From: Vibrio nitrifigilis
GTDB lineage: Bacteria; Pseudomonadota; Gammaproteobacteria; Enterobacterales; Vibrionaceae
Direction: 5' to 3'
Length of the DNA stretch: 64,000 nt
Assembly: GCF_015686695.1 (NCBI RefSeq)
Contig: NZ_JADPMR010000004.1
Span: forward strand, 310,001 to 374,000
Below the pieces are notes generated by a model. It was not told the DNA's origin. It did no database searches and saw only the letters and a program-made list of their open reading frames with translations. A program made the translations under genes and the position numbers. Below, piece after piece: positions 42,491 to 51,377 of the stretch (positions within the stretch are counted from its first letter, which is position 1; the number at the start of each line of letters is the position of its first letter).

Positions 42491-43420
42491 ATGAGAAATT
42501 TTACCCTTAAGCAGTTACATTATTTTGCAACCGTCGTTGAAACGGAAAGTATCGCTGAAGCATCAAGAAAGTTACACATTGCTCAGCCATCCATTTCAAT
42601 TGCCATCAAGAATTTAGAAGACACATTTGGACAGCAGTTGCTCATACGCCATCACGCACAGGGCGTTTCACTGACGCCAGGTGGCAGGCGCTTTTATATT
42701 AAAGCGCAGGAGTTGCTGCGTTTATCCTATGAATTTCAGCAAAACTCCTTAGCAGACAGTGACATAACAAGTGGTAAAATAACGATCGGTTGCTTTGAAT
42801 CTGTGGCGCCTTTATATATCCCTAAACTTATAGCGGGGTTTAAAAATGTCTATCCGGAAATCGATGTTCAGTTAAATGATGGTGAACAACATGAAATAAT
42901 GAGTGGCCTGCATCGAGGGCAGTTTGATTTAGCACTCTTGTATGATTTAGAGCTGGATAATTCGATTAAGAAAGATGTTTTAAATGCGCCAGATAAACCG
43001 TATGCACTGCTGCCTAAATATCACCCATTAGCGATGAAATCCTCAGTAACATTAGCGGAATTAAGCCGTGAACCTATGGTGTTACTCGATGTTATTCCAA
43101 GTAAAAACTACTTTTTGAATATTTTTGCTGAGAAAGGGTTACACCCTAAAGTTGCCTATTCATCGCCTTCAATCGAGATGGTGCGCTGTATGGTTGGGCA
43201 GGGGCTAGGTTTCTCCATGTTAGTTACTAAGCCTAAATCTAATATGACCTACGATGGCAAAGAAGTCGCCTATGTTGAAATTGATGACGAGATGGAAGAC
43301 TCGACCTTAATCATGGCGCATTTGAAAATTAATGAACCTACTGTTCCAGCTCGTTTATTTATGGATTATTGCCGCGATTATAATTTCAATAATGAAATGC
43401 CATTAAAGCAGGTAGTGTAA
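42491..43420 (+). CDS. LysR-family regulator of the putative catabolic island
   Basis: 309 residues. The helix-turn-helix contains EASRKLHIAQPSISIAIKNL (about 19-38), and a LysR effector domain follows. The gene is divergent from the ABC/PhyH/aldolase operon and upstream of the monooxygenase/Rid/DUF1028/M20 genes, so it is placed to control both arms. A sigma-54-like promoter just before it is unusual for a LysR gene and suggests that nitrogen limitation raises regulator level (inference). The 149 bases after it, before the monooxygenase gene, hold no clear terminator. Confidence 0.92.
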   Translation: MRNFTLKQLHYFATVVETESIAEASRKLHIAQPSISIAIKNLEDTFGQQLLIRHHAQGVSLTPGGRRFYIKAQELLRLSYEFQQNSLADSDITSGKITIGCFESVAPLYIPKLIAGFKNVYPEIDVQLNDGEQHEIMSGLHRGQFDLALLYDLELDNSIKKDVLNAPDKPYALLPKYHPLAMKSSVTLAELSREPMVLLDVIPSKNYFLNIFAEKGLHPKVAYSSPSIEMVRCMVGQGLGFSMLVTKPKSNMTYDGKEVAYVEIDDEMEDSTLIMAHLKINEPTVPARLFMDYCRDYNFNNEMPLKQVV

Positions 43421-43569
43421 TTTTTATTATGGTTAATGACCGTTAATATTTTTTTTCTATCCAATAGGAAGTTTTATAATATTTTACCGCTTTTCTTCTA
43501 TGCCATAAGCTGATTTCACTCTCTTAAATAAAATAAGAAATTGGGTCAGCTCCCAAAAGGCATAGTTTA

Positions 43570-44829
43570 ATGAAAGAAAATAGTAATTATATCGACACAT
43601 TAATTGTGGGTGGTGGGCAAGCTGGTGTAGCGATGAGCGAACACCTAACCCGCGCCGATGTTCCGCATGTTGTTTTAGAAAAAGGTCGTATTGCTGAAGC
43701 ATGGCGTTCTGTACGCTGGGATTCACTGGTTGCGAACGGACCGGCTTGGCATGACCGCTTTCCTGGTCTTACTTTTACTGGTGAAGGTCCAGATAGTTTC
43801 GTTAAGAAAGATCGTGTTGCCGACTATTTCGCCGAATATGCTGAAAAATTTCAATCACCAATCAAAACTGGCGTAGAAGTATCTAAAGTTGTACGCAATG
43901 AATCTGGCCGTGGTTTCGTGATTGAAACCTCAGAAGGTACTTGGATTGCTGAGCGTATTGTCTCTGCAACGGGTCCCTTCCAAGTTCCAGTTATTCCAGC
44001 TATCGCGCCAAAAGATGATGAGCTCTATCAAATCCATTCGGCACATTATCGCAACCCAGAACAACTTCCTGAAGGCAGTGTTTTGGTTATCGGTGCCGGT
44101 TCGTCAGGCGTACAAATTGCCGATGAACTACAACGTTCAGGCAAAACAGTTTATCTCTCTGTTGGTCCGCATGATCGTCCACCGCGCAGTTATCGCCAGC
44201 GTGATTTTGTTTGGTGGTTAGGTGTGCTCGGCCTCTGGGATGCAACGGCAACAGAACCCGGTAAAGAACATGTAACGATTGCAGTAAGTGGCGCTCATGG
44301 TGGCAAAACCATCGATTTCCGAGAGCTTGCACAGCAAGGTTTGAACCTAGTAGGTCGCACCGATTCGTTTAATGATGGCAATGTTTATTTTAATAATGAC
44401 TTAGCTGCCAATATTAATGCGGGAGATGATAACTATCTATCGTTATTAGACATGGCAGATGAATACATCGAGCGTAATAAACTTGATCTTCCTGAAGAGC
44501 CAGAAGCGAGAAGTTTCCTTGCTGATCCTGAGTGTATGACTAATCCAACCACGGCGTTGAACCTTGCCGAAGCTGGGATTACCACCATCATCTGGGCAAC
44601 TGGTTTTGATACTGATTACAGCTGGTTACAAGTGGATGCGTTTGATGAAAATAACAAACCCGCTCAACAACGCGGAGTGTCTAAAGAACAAGGTGTGTAT
44701 TTCATTGGCTTACCTTGGCTATCTCGTCGTGGTTCAACGTTTATTTGGGGTGTGTGGCATGATGCCAAATACATTGCCGATCAAATCGTGATTCAGCGTC
44801 AATACCAACAATACCGCATTGAAGAATAA
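43570..44829 (+). CDS. FAD/NAD(P)-dependent flavoprotein monooxygenase (CzcO/FMO-like)
   Basis: 419 residues. The FAD-binding Rossmann motif VGGGQAGVAMSEHL is near residue 13, the WRSVRWDSL segment is typical of the family, and a second NADPH-binding motif VIGAGSSGVQIADEL is near 176. The segment QIHSAHYRNP corresponds to the class-B FMO/N-hydroxylase linker region. A C-terminal ATG(F/Y)DTDYSWL-type motif (WATGFDTDYSWL) is also typical. It probably adds oxygen to a nitrogen or carbon of the pathway compound. It lies 12 bases before the Rid gene in an operon of four catabolic genes. AAAAGG precedes the start by 8 bases. Confidence 0.92.
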   Translation: MKENSNYIDTLIVGGGQAGVAMSEHLTRADVPHVVLEKGRIAEAWRSVRWDSLVANGPAWHDRFPGLTFTGEGPDSFVKKDRVADYFAEYAEKFQSPIKTGVEVSKVVRNESGRGFVIETSEGTWIAERIVSATGPFQVPVIPAIAPKDDELYQIHSAHYRNPEQLPEGSVLVIGAGSSGVQIADELQRSGKTVYLSVGPHDRPPRSYRQRDFVWWLGVLGLWDATATEPGKEHVTIAVSGAHGGKTIDFRELAQQGLNLVGRTDSFNDGNVYFNNDLAANINAGDDNYLSLLDMADEYIERNKLDLPEEPEARSFLADPECMTNPTTALNLAEAGITTIIWATGFDTDYSWLQVDAFDENNKPAQQRGVSKEQGVYFIGLPWLSRRGSTFIWGVWHDAKYIADQIVIQRQYQQYRIEE

Positions 44830-44841
44830 GATAAGGAGAGC

Positions 44842-45258
44842 ATGATGCCAACTCATAAACGAATTCGTATGTTCAATACCAAAGAAACGTACCCTAACCA
44901 GTCGTTAGATAATGACCTTTGCCAAGCCGTTGTTGCCGGAAATACTGTGTATGTCCGTGGTCAAATTGGGACAGATTTTGATGGTAATTTGGTTGGATTA
45001 GGCGATCCTACCGCGCAAGCTGAACAGGCAATGAAGAACGTTAAGCAGCTGCTAGAAGAAGCGGGAAGTGATCTTTCTCATATCGTGAAAACAACCACTT
45101 ACATTATAGACCCACGTTATCGTGAGCCTGTTTACCGTGAAGTCGGTCGCTGGCTAAAAGGTGTTTATCCTATTTCGACCGGGATTGTTGTAGCTGGACT
45201 CGCGCAACCGGAATGGTTAATGGAAATTGACGTTATTGCAGTCATCCCTGAAGAATAA
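44842..45258 (+). CDS. Rid-family (YjgF/YER057c/UK114) protein lacking the catalytic arginine
   Basis: 138 residues, normal length. The family core is present (KNVKQLLEEAGSDLSHIVKT, MEIDVIAVIP). RidA imine deaminases need an arginine in the PARS motif near the C-terminus; here the same place reads YPISTG, so the arginine is Ile. Rid subgroups 4-7 share this absence and are not proven deaminases. The role is therefore open: binding, or a different hydrolytic step. AGGAG lies upstream, and the second ATG (44845) has the better spacing. It is followed 12 bases later by the DUF1028 gene. Confidence 0.9.
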   Translation: MMPTHKRIRMFNTKETYPNQSLDNDLCQAVVAGNTVYVRGQIGTDFDGNLVGLGDPTAQAEQAMKNVKQLLEEAGSDLSHIVKTTTYIIDPRYREPVYREVGRWLKGVYPISTGIVVAGLAQPEWLMEIDVIAVIPEE

Positions 45259-45270
45259 GGAAACACATTT

Positions 45271-45945
45271 ATGACGATCTCTATAGCGGCGCGTTGCCCG
45301 AAAACTGGGCAACTGGGCATTGCCATTAGTTCTTCAAGTATTTGCGTTGGGGCGCGCTGTCCTTGGTTGTTAGCTGGGGTGGGGGCGGTATCAAGCCAAA
45401 ATATCACCCTGCCTTCACTCGGCCACAAAATGCTTAGTGCGTTAGAAGCAGGAAAAACACCTCAAGAAGCGATAAAGCAGGCCATAAAAGAAGATGAGCA
45501 TAGTGCTTATCGTCAATTGACGATCATTGATATTCACGGCGAAAGTGCTTGTTTTAGCGGTACAGAAACATTAGGTATTCACAACTTAGTGCAAGGTAAC
45601 AACTGCGTTGCGGCTGGTAACATGGTGGCGAATACTGAGGTGATAGATGCCATGGTGAAAGCGTTTGAGGATTCTGAAGAAAGCTTGACTGCCAGTTTGC
45701 TTATTGCACTTGAAGCCGGGTTACAACAAGGTGGTGAAATGGGGCCTGTTCATTCCGCGGCAGTGAAGGTGGTGGATGACTATCCTTGGCCACTGGTCGA
45801 TTTGCGAGTTGATTGGGCTGACGACAACCCTATCAAAGAACTGAAAAAGCTTTGGCAAGATTATGAACCACAAATGGAGGCTTATGTAACAAGAGCACTT
45901 GATCCACGTGAAGCGCCAAGTTACGGAGTCCCTGGAAATGAATAA
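45271..45945 (+). CDS. DUF1028-family protein (Ntn-hydrolase-like fold)
   Basis: 224 residues. Recognised by MTISIAARCPKTGQLGIAIS at the start, then the cluster VGARCPWLLAGVGAVSSQN and NMVANTEVIDAM with a GPVHSAAVKV motif, all typical of DUF1028. The family has an Ntn-hydrolase-like fold and is repeatedly found beside amidohydrolases, Rid proteins and M20 enzymes, but I know of no assigned reaction. An amide- or imide-hydrolysing role on the imported nitrogen compound is inference. Its last 8 bases overlap the M20 gene, showing coupling. Confidence 0.9.
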   Translation: MTISIAARCPKTGQLGIAISSSSICVGARCPWLLAGVGAVSSQNITLPSLGHKMLSALEAGKTPQEAIKQAIKEDEHSAYRQLTIIDIHGESACFSGTETLGIHNLVQGNNCVAAGNMVANTEVIDAMVKAFEDSEESLTASLLIALEAGLQQGGEMGPVHSAAVKVVDDYPWPLVDLRVDWADDNPIKELKKLWQDYEPQMEAYVTRALDPREAPSYGVPGNE

Positions 45946-47104
45946 TTCATTTCAGCTAGATAGTGTGCGAGATATTCTTGGTCAGTTATTGAAATTTGAT
46001 ACCACAAGTCGAGAATCAAACCTCGACTTGATGATGTTTATTAAAGAGTATTTAGAAACAGTGGGTGTAGAGTCCACACTCATCTTTAATCAAGAGCACA
46101 CCAAGGCGAACTTATACGCGCGATTAGGTCCAAGTGGCGATGGTGGTGTAATGCTATCGGGACACACCGATGTTGTTCCGGTGGATGGACAAAAGTGGAG
46201 TGTTCCACCGTTTATTATGACTGAACGTGACGGTAAATGTTACGGACGTGGCAGCGCTGATATGAAAGGCTATATTGCCTGTGTATTAGCCGCTATACCG
46301 CATTTTCAGCAGAGTCAGTTACGAATGCCACTGCACTTGGCTTTTTCTTATGATGAAGAAGTCGGTTGTTTGGGTGTTCGTAGTCTAATCGAACATATCC
46401 AAGCCTCTGCGGATAAGCCACTGATGTGTATTGTCGGTGAACCAACGGAAATGAAACCAGTGTTTGGTCATAAGGGCAAAGTAGCGATGCGTTGTAAGGT
46501 TGAGGGGCATGCATGCCACTCTGCGTATGCGCCTGATGGAGTCAATGCGATTGAATATGCTGCAAAACTTATTTCCAGGGCAACGGAGCTCTCAGAGTCT
46601 TTAGAAGCGATTAAAGATGATCGATTTTCACCCCCTTTTAGTACTATGCAGACAGGGGTTATCCAAGGTGGAAGTGCATTAAATATCGTGCCTGAATTTT
46701 GTTTTTTTGATATTGAAATGCGTTACCTACCGGGTATGGATGCAGGCGTTACATTTGGTTCACTGATTGAGTATGCACAGAACACGTTGCAGCCGAAAAT
46801 GAACAAAAAGCATCCAGAATCCAATATCAAATTTGAATCTCTATCGTCCTATCCGCCGTTATTAACGGACCCTCAGTCAGAGTTTGCTCAATTAGTAGCG
46901 AGTTGGAGCGACAATGATCAATTTGAAACAGTAGCATTCGGGACTGAAGGTGGCTTATTTGATGAACTCGGTATTGCCACTGTAGTTTGTGGCCCTGGAA
47001 GTATGGCACAAGGTCATAAGCCGGATGAGTTTGTCACTGTTGAGCAATTAGAACTTTGCACTCATATGCTGAAAAACCTACGCCAGTGGATGACCGAAAG
47101 TTAA
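45938..47104 (+). CDS. M20-family deacylase, acetylornithine deacetylase (ArgE)-like
   Basis: The frame is open from 45899, but ATG 45938 (MNNSFQLDSVRDILG) is chosen because GGAG precedes it; 388 residues, the ArgE length. Metal ligands and catalytic residues are present: SGHTDVVPVDG, GRGSADMKGY, YDEEVGCLG, and VGEPTEMKP, then an inserted dimerisation domain. ArgE-type enzymes hydrolyse N-acyl amino acids. As the last gene of the catabolic arm, not beside arginine-biosynthesis genes, it probably cleaves an N-acyl pathway intermediate (inference) rather than acetylornithine. A strong terminator follows. Confidence 0.92.
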   Translation: MNNSFQLDSVRDILGQLLKFDTTSRESNLDLMMFIKEYLETVGVESTLIFNQEHTKANLYARLGPSGDGGVMLSGHTDVVPVDGQKWSVPPFIMTERDGKCYGRGSADMKGYIACVLAAIPHFQQSQLRMPLHLAFSYDEEVGCLGVRSLIEHIQASADKPLMCIVGEPTEMKPVFGHKGKVAMRCKVEGHACHSAYAPDGVNAIEYAAKLISRATELSESLEAIKDDRFSPPFSTMQTGVIQGGSALNIVPEFCFFDIEMRYLPGMDAGVTFGSLIEYAQNTLQPKMNKKHPESNIKFESLSSYPPLLTDPQSEFAQLVASWSDNDQFETVAFGTEGGLFDELGIATVVCGPGSMAQGHKPDEFVTVEQLELCTHMLKNLRQWMTES

Positions 47105-47131
47105 AATAGAATGTGAGATATTGAATATCAC

Positions 47132-47164
47132 AATAGCCCATCCAATGATGGGCTATTTTATTGT
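47132..47164. terminator. Bidirectional terminator between the M20 and DeoR genes
   Basis: AATAGCCCATC and GATGGGCTATT form a perfect 11-bp stem around CAAT, followed by TTATTGTT. It separates two convergent genes. Confidence 0.9.
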
Positions 47165-47178
47165 TAAATTTGCTGGAA

Positions 47179-47946
47179 TCACGCGATGGTGACATCTAAA
47201 CCATGTTTAGTGAAGTCGTTGATAATTGCTTTATCTGCTTTCTGATCGGTGATGAGAAGGTTGATATCAGCAAATTTGCAGAATGATGCGACCGACGTGT
47301 TGCCTATTTTGGAGTGATCGATCAGCGCGATCTTGCGTTTGGCGCGGCTGGCCATCAAGTTTTTTAATGAGACTTCGTATAAATTAAAATCTGTCGCGCC
47401 CTCATTCTGTGACAAACCGTGTGCAGAAAAGAAGATGGCATCAGCCGAGATATTTTTCACCAGATCTTCCCCAAGTAATCCTTCAATAGAACCGGAGTCT
47501 TTTGTGACCACGCCACCAATAAAAATAATATTGATGCTGGGCATGTCTTTAAGCACCAACATGTTGTAGATACCGTTGGTGACGACGGTGAGTTTGCTAA
47601 ATTGGCCAAGCTTTTTCGAGAGCATGAGCGATGTAGAACTGGCATCTAAGATGATGCATTGGCCATCTTGTATATGATTTAACGCTTCATCAGTAATGAT
47701 GTTTTTCTCTTCGTGATTTAAATGTTCACGGTTTGAAAATATTAATTCACTGAGTGGACTGGTTTTTTTGACTAGCGCTGCGCCGCCATGGAACTTTTGA
47801 ATGAGGTTTAAGCTTTCTAGGTAGGCAAGATCAGTCCGGATCGTCGTAGGCGAGGTATTTAAACATTCACTGAGTTCTTTAGTGGTAATTCTTTCGTTTT
47901 GTTCCAATAACTTAAGAATATCATCGTGTCTTTTAGACGTTAGCAC
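47179..47946 (-). CDS. DeoR-family repressor of the four-carbon sugar-acid operon
   Basis: 255 residues. The DeoR winged helix (1-57) reads KRHDDILKLLEQNERITTKE. A sugar-phosphate-sensing DeoR C-terminal domain of the ribose-5-phosphate isomerase fold follows (DASSTSLMLSKKL, VTNGIYN, FFSAHGLS). Such repressors release DNA when a phosphorylated sugar intermediate binds. It is divergent from the pdxA2/kinase operon, with A-rich repeated operator-like sequence between. The likely inducer is a tetronate or tetrulose phosphate made by the operon. Confidence 0.94.
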   Translation of the reverse strand: MLTSKRHDDILKLLEQNERITTKELSECLNTSPTTIRTDLAYLESLNLIQKFHGGAALVKKTSPLSELIFSNREHLNHEEKNIITDEALNHIQDGQCIILDASSTSLMLSKKLGQFSKLTVVTNGIYNMLVLKDMPSINIIFIGGVVTKDSGSIEGLLGEDLVKNISADAIFFSAHGLSQNEGATDFNLYEVSLKNLMASRAKRKIALIDHSKIGNTSVASFCKFADINLLITDQKADKAIINDFTKHGLDVTIA

Positions 47947-48030
47947 AGATGACGCTCCTTACATACTTAGTAAATGAAAATACAATCCAACCGGACACTA
48001 TCAAATTAGTTGGATATTTACAACTGTTTT

Positions 48031-48098
48031 CACCAACAAAAACAAAAAAACACCAATAAAAAATAGGAAAAATCAAATAACGAAAGCAAAACGCAAAC
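48031..48098. promoter_or_regulatory. Candidate DeoR operators (repeated elements)
   Basis: CACCAA occurs at 48031-48036 and 48051-48056, exactly 20 bases apart and each followed by an A-rich tract. CGAAAGC and AACGCAAAC then follow within 48079-48098. On the other strand this reads as repeated TTTCG/TTTGCG-type elements like known DeoR-family sites. Confidence 0.45.
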
Positions 48099-48201
48099 AA
48101 AAAAAAGTTTTCCTCGGAATTATTGCTTACTATTTGAACGTCAGAAAGAACAAGACGCAAAGATAGAACTTTTAATACTTCTAATAATTAAGGGGATGAC
48201 A

Positions 48202-49221
48202 ATGAGTGATTTTAAACCTATTACTGCTGTAACAATGGGAGATCCAGCAGGTATCGGTCCAGAAATCGTATTAAGAATGATGAAGGACAGCAAAGAACTC
48301 TATGATCAATGCAAACCTTTTATCATTGGCAGTCTTCCAATCCTACAAAAAACTGAAGACGTCATCGGTGTTACCCAGCCTATCGTTTACAACAAAATCA
48401 GTGACCCAAGTGAAGGTAAGTATCAATTTGGTGTGATTGATGTTCTTGAACCTAACCAATATGACTGCTCATCCGTGGTGTACGGAGAAGTGCAAGAGCT
48501 TGCTGGTCGCATGAGTGTGGATTACATCATGAAATCAATTGAGCTTGGTAAGGCAGGCAAAATTGATGCGGTATCAACGGCGCCAATTCACAAGAGAGCC
48601 ATCAAACTCGCTGGGGTGACACAGCCTGGCCATACTGAACTTTATCAAGATGAAACCGACTCTAAATATGCGCTCACTATGTTCTCTACTCATAAATTGC
48701 GCGTGTTCTTCGTGAGCCGTCATATGGCGCTAAAAGATGCGATTGATTTTGCGTCTAAAGATGTCGTGCTTGATTTCGTAAAAAACATTAATACGGAGTT
48801 AACACAAATCAACTTCAAAAATCCATTAATTGCGGTTGCTGCGATGAACCCACATGGTGGTGATAATGGTCTGTTTGGTCGCGAAGAAATTGACCAATTG
48901 ATTACAGCGGTTGAAGAAGCGAAAAAACTCGGTATTAATGCTGTCGGTCCATTGCCTGCCGACTCAGTATTCTATCAAGGTAAAGATGGCCGCTTTGATG
49001 CCATTTTGTCGCTTTATCACGACCAAGGTCATATTGCGTGTAAAACATATGACTTTGAAAAATCGATCACCATTACTTTCGGTTTGCCATTTATGAGAAG
49101 TTCCGTTGACCACGGCACGGCTTTTGACATTGCTGGTAAAGGGATTGCTCAATCCGTAAGTATGCTTGAATCCACTATTAAAGTTGCCGAATACGCCAAA
49201 ATGAAACACGACAACCAGTAA
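48202..49221 (+). CDS. pdxA2: 4-phospho-D-threonate/erythronate 3-dehydrogenase (PdxA2-type)
   Basis: ATG 48202 is preferred over 48196 because AGGGG ends 6 bases before it; 339 residues. PdxA-family motifs are MGDPAGIGPEI, the metal-binding TQPGHTELYQ and SLYHDQGHIACK. PdxA2 proteins oxidise and decarboxylate 4-phosphorylated four-carbon sugar acids to dihydroxyacetone phosphate, rather than acting in vitamin B6 synthesis. The adjacent DUF1537 kinase makes the expected substrate, which supports PdxA2 over PdxA. Whether D-threonate, L-threonate or D-erythronate is used is not readable. Confidence 0.93.
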   Translation: MSDFKPITAVTMGDPAGIGPEIVLRMMKDSKELYDQCKPFIIGSLPILQKTEDVIGVTQPIVYNKISDPSEGKYQFGVIDVLEPNQYDCSSVVYGEVQELAGRMSVDYIMKSIELGKAGKIDAVSTAPIHKRAIKLAGVTQPGHTELYQDETDSKYALTMFSTHKLRVFFVSRHMALKDAIDFASKDVVLDFVKNINTELTQINFKNPLIAVAAMNPHGGDNGLFGREEIDQLITAVEEAKKLGINAVGPLPADSVFYQGKDGRFDAILSLYHDQGHIACKTYDFEKSITITFGLPFMRSSVDHGTAFDIAGKGIAQSVSMLESTIKVAEYAKMKHDNQ

Positions 49222-49231
49222 AGGTGAACGT

Positions 49232-50635
49232 ATGCCAGTAATAGGAGCTGTAGCTGATGACCTAACCGGTGCCACCACGGTCGGAGTGCTATTGTCGCGA
49301 TCAGGGATTAAAACTGCTGCAATATTTAGTGATTCTAATCTTAATGATAATAGTGATTTAGCCAAATATGACGGTTTGATTGTCAGTAGTGATAGCCGTT
49401 CTTTACCCAAAGATCAGGCCTATGCAGAAGTTGCCAAAGCAACCAAGAGTTTACAGACACTAGGCATTACACAATTCTCCAAACGCACAGATACCACCCT
49501 GCGTGGTGGTATCGGCGTAGAGATCGATGCCATGCTGGATGTATTGGGCGACGAGTATGTAGCGGTGATGGTGCCTTCCATGCCGAAATCACGCCGGATT
49601 ATGGTTGGTGGTTTTTCTTTGATTGAAGGAGTACCGCTGATTCGTACTCAAGTGTTTAATGATGTGAAAACACCTGTGCGTGAAAACTACATTCCGCGTC
49701 TGATTAGTGAGCAATCTCAGCAGCAAGTTGGTCTTGTGACCATTGATTCGGTGATGGCTGGTGTAGAGGAGCTTAAGCAAGCATTAAACGTTGCGAGAGC
49801 AAAAGGTGACCGAATTATTTTGGTTGATGCGGTCTCTGAAGATGATGTTGAAGTGATTGCTGATGCTTTAGTGGAATTGCAATGGAAGGTGTTGTCGGTT
49901 GACCCTGGAGCACTCACAGAGAAATTAGCATTACGCCATTGCGATACCCATCAAACCGATGATTCTAATGCCGATTTACAGGTCACCACACGCCACCGCT
50001 CGCAGGAAAATAAAATGGTAATTATTGCAGCGGGCAGTGCGACTGAAGTGACGAAAAAGCAGATGGAGGTGTTGTGTGCTGATAAACGTAATCAAAGAGT
50101 CCACCTCAATGCTATCGATCTGATTTTGAATACGGATGAAGCGATTCGTGATGCCTTAGATGACATTATGGCGGTGATTAAAAAGCACCCTAAAGCCAAA
50201 TCCATCATTATCGAAACTGCGTTAAAAGGGCGTCGGCTAGATCTGAACAAAACGGATCATAAATACAATTTGGCACTCGGTGAGTGTTCGAAACGCATTA
50301 ACGTTGCTCTAGGTGAAATTGTCGGTCAATTGATTCAGCGTGTAGGGAAAGAAAAGGTAGCAGGGCTATACATGACAGGTGGTGACACCATGGTCAATGT
50401 TTGTGAAAGGCTGCATGTTCATTGTATTGAGTTAATCGATTACGTGATTCCGCAAACGGACATAGGTCGGTTTATCGATGGTGAATATAAAGATATGCCG
50501 TTCATTTGTAAGGGGGGCATGACGGGTAACGACCATATCGTGACCGAGATTGTCGAACGGCTATTTAATGAATCTCTAAGAGGGAAAACTCATGAGAAGG
50601 AAAGTAGTAGGGGCAAGCTGGAAAATGCATGTTAA
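49232..50635 (+). CDS. Four-carbon acid sugar kinase (DUF1537 family)
   Basis: 467 residues. The N-terminal substrate-binding domain has GAVADDLTGATTVG, and KRTDTTLRGGIGVEID is the family's acid-sugar site. The C-terminal nucleotide domain has TGGDTMVNV and FICKGGMTGN. These kinases phosphorylate D-threonate, L-threonate or D-erythronate on O4 with ATP. It starts 10 bases after pdxA2, with GGTGAACG upstream. The last 44 bases overlap the TIM-like gene, so the two are tightly coupled. Confidence 0.94.
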   Translation: MPVIGAVADDLTGATTVGVLLSRSGIKTAAIFSDSNLNDNSDLAKYDGLIVSSDSRSLPKDQAYAEVAKATKSLQTLGITQFSKRTDTTLRGGIGVEIDAMLDVLGDEYVAVMVPSMPKSRRIMVGGFSLIEGVPLIRTQVFNDVKTPVRENYIPRLISEQSQQQVGLVTIDSVMAGVEELKQALNVARAKGDRIILVDAVSEDDVEVIADALVELQWKVLSVDPGALTEKLALRHCDTHQTDDSNADLQVTTRHRSQENKMVIIAAGSATEVTKKQMEVLCADKRNQRVHLNAIDLILNTDEAIRDALDDIMAVIKKHPKAKSIIIETALKGRRLDLNKTDHKYNLALGECSKRINVALGEIVGQLIQRVGKEKVAGLYMTGGDTMVNVCERLHVHCIELIDYVIPQTDIGRFIDGEYKDMPFICKGGMTGNDHIVTEIVERLFNESLRGKTHEKESSRGKLENAC

Positions 50636-51359
50636 TACTCTCGAAGAGGGGTTAGCACTCGCACAAGGAATACATCAGGAAGTCGGGCAAATCACCGACG
50701 TGGATATTTTCATTTTGCCAGCTTTTCCATTAATTCAAGGCTTATCAACCATTTTTAAATCAGGGCAGATTGGTTGGGGAGCACAAAATATGTGCTTTGA
50801 AACCAAAGGCGCATTTACCGGCGAAGTGCCTGCGCCAATGCTCAAAGAGCTGAACTGTCAGTATGTTGAACTTGCCCACGCAGAACGTAAAAAGTTCTTT
50901 AATGAAACCGATTTAACCGTGAATAAGAAACTGCGTATTTGCCAAGAGTTTGGTTTTACTCCAGTGGTGTGTATTGGTGAAACTTCAGAGGATCTCGCTC
51001 AAGATCGTGCACAGGCGGCCTTAAAAGAACAAGTTGTGACGATGCTATCTGGGTTAAATCATGATTTTCTAAAACAAACCATTCTTGCGTATGAACCTGT
51101 ATGGGCAATAGGTAAAAGTAAAACCGCAGGGTTGGATTATATTCAAAATATGCACTGTTATATTCGTAATATCGTGAAAGAGTATTTCGGCCAAGATGTC
51201 AGTGATGATATTCGGATTATTTATGGTGGTTCAGTAAGCTGTGAAACATCAGATGAACTATTAGGTTTAAATGATGTGGATGGCGTATTTATTGGTCGTT
51301 TTGGATTAAATCCAGAAAACTTTAGAAAAATTACAGAAAGCGCGATTAAAAATATTTGA
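50592..51359 (+). CDS. Triosephosphate isomerase homologue, EryH-like tetrulose-phosphate isomerase
   Basis: 255 residues, TIM-barrel isomerase. The catalytic Lys is in GASWKMHVN, the His in ELAHAERKKFF and the Glu in LAYEPVWAIG, and the phosphate loop YGGSVS is intact. However, the canonical NWKMN reads SWKMH and GHSERR reads AHAERK. These changes resemble EryH of Brucella, which isomerises L-erythrulose-1-phosphate to D-erythrulose-4-phosphate, more than glycolytic TpiA. It overlaps the kinase gene by 44 bases and is 18 bases before the RpiB-like gene. Plain conversion of DHAP to GAP remains possible. Confidence 0.88.
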   Translation: MRRKVVGASWKMHVNTLEEGLALAQGIHQEVGQITDVDIFILPAFPLIQGLSTIFKSGQIGWGAQNMCFETKGAFTGEVPAPMLKELNCQYVELAHAERKKFFNETDLTVNKKLRICQEFGFTPVVCIGETSEDLAQDRAQAALKEQVVTMLSGLNHDFLKQTILAYEPVWAIGKSKTAGLDYIQNMHCYIRNIVKEYFGQDVSDDIRIIYGGSVSCETSDELLGLNDVDGVFIGRFGLNPENFRKITESAIKNI

Positions 51360-51377
51360 TTTAAAGGAGAAAGAATC

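Noticed and set aside
50592..51359. Glycolytic tpiA
   Set aside because: The lysine and histidine motifs depart from canonical TpiA (SWKMH, AHAERK) and the operon context is sugar-acid catabolism, so an EryH-like role is preferred.
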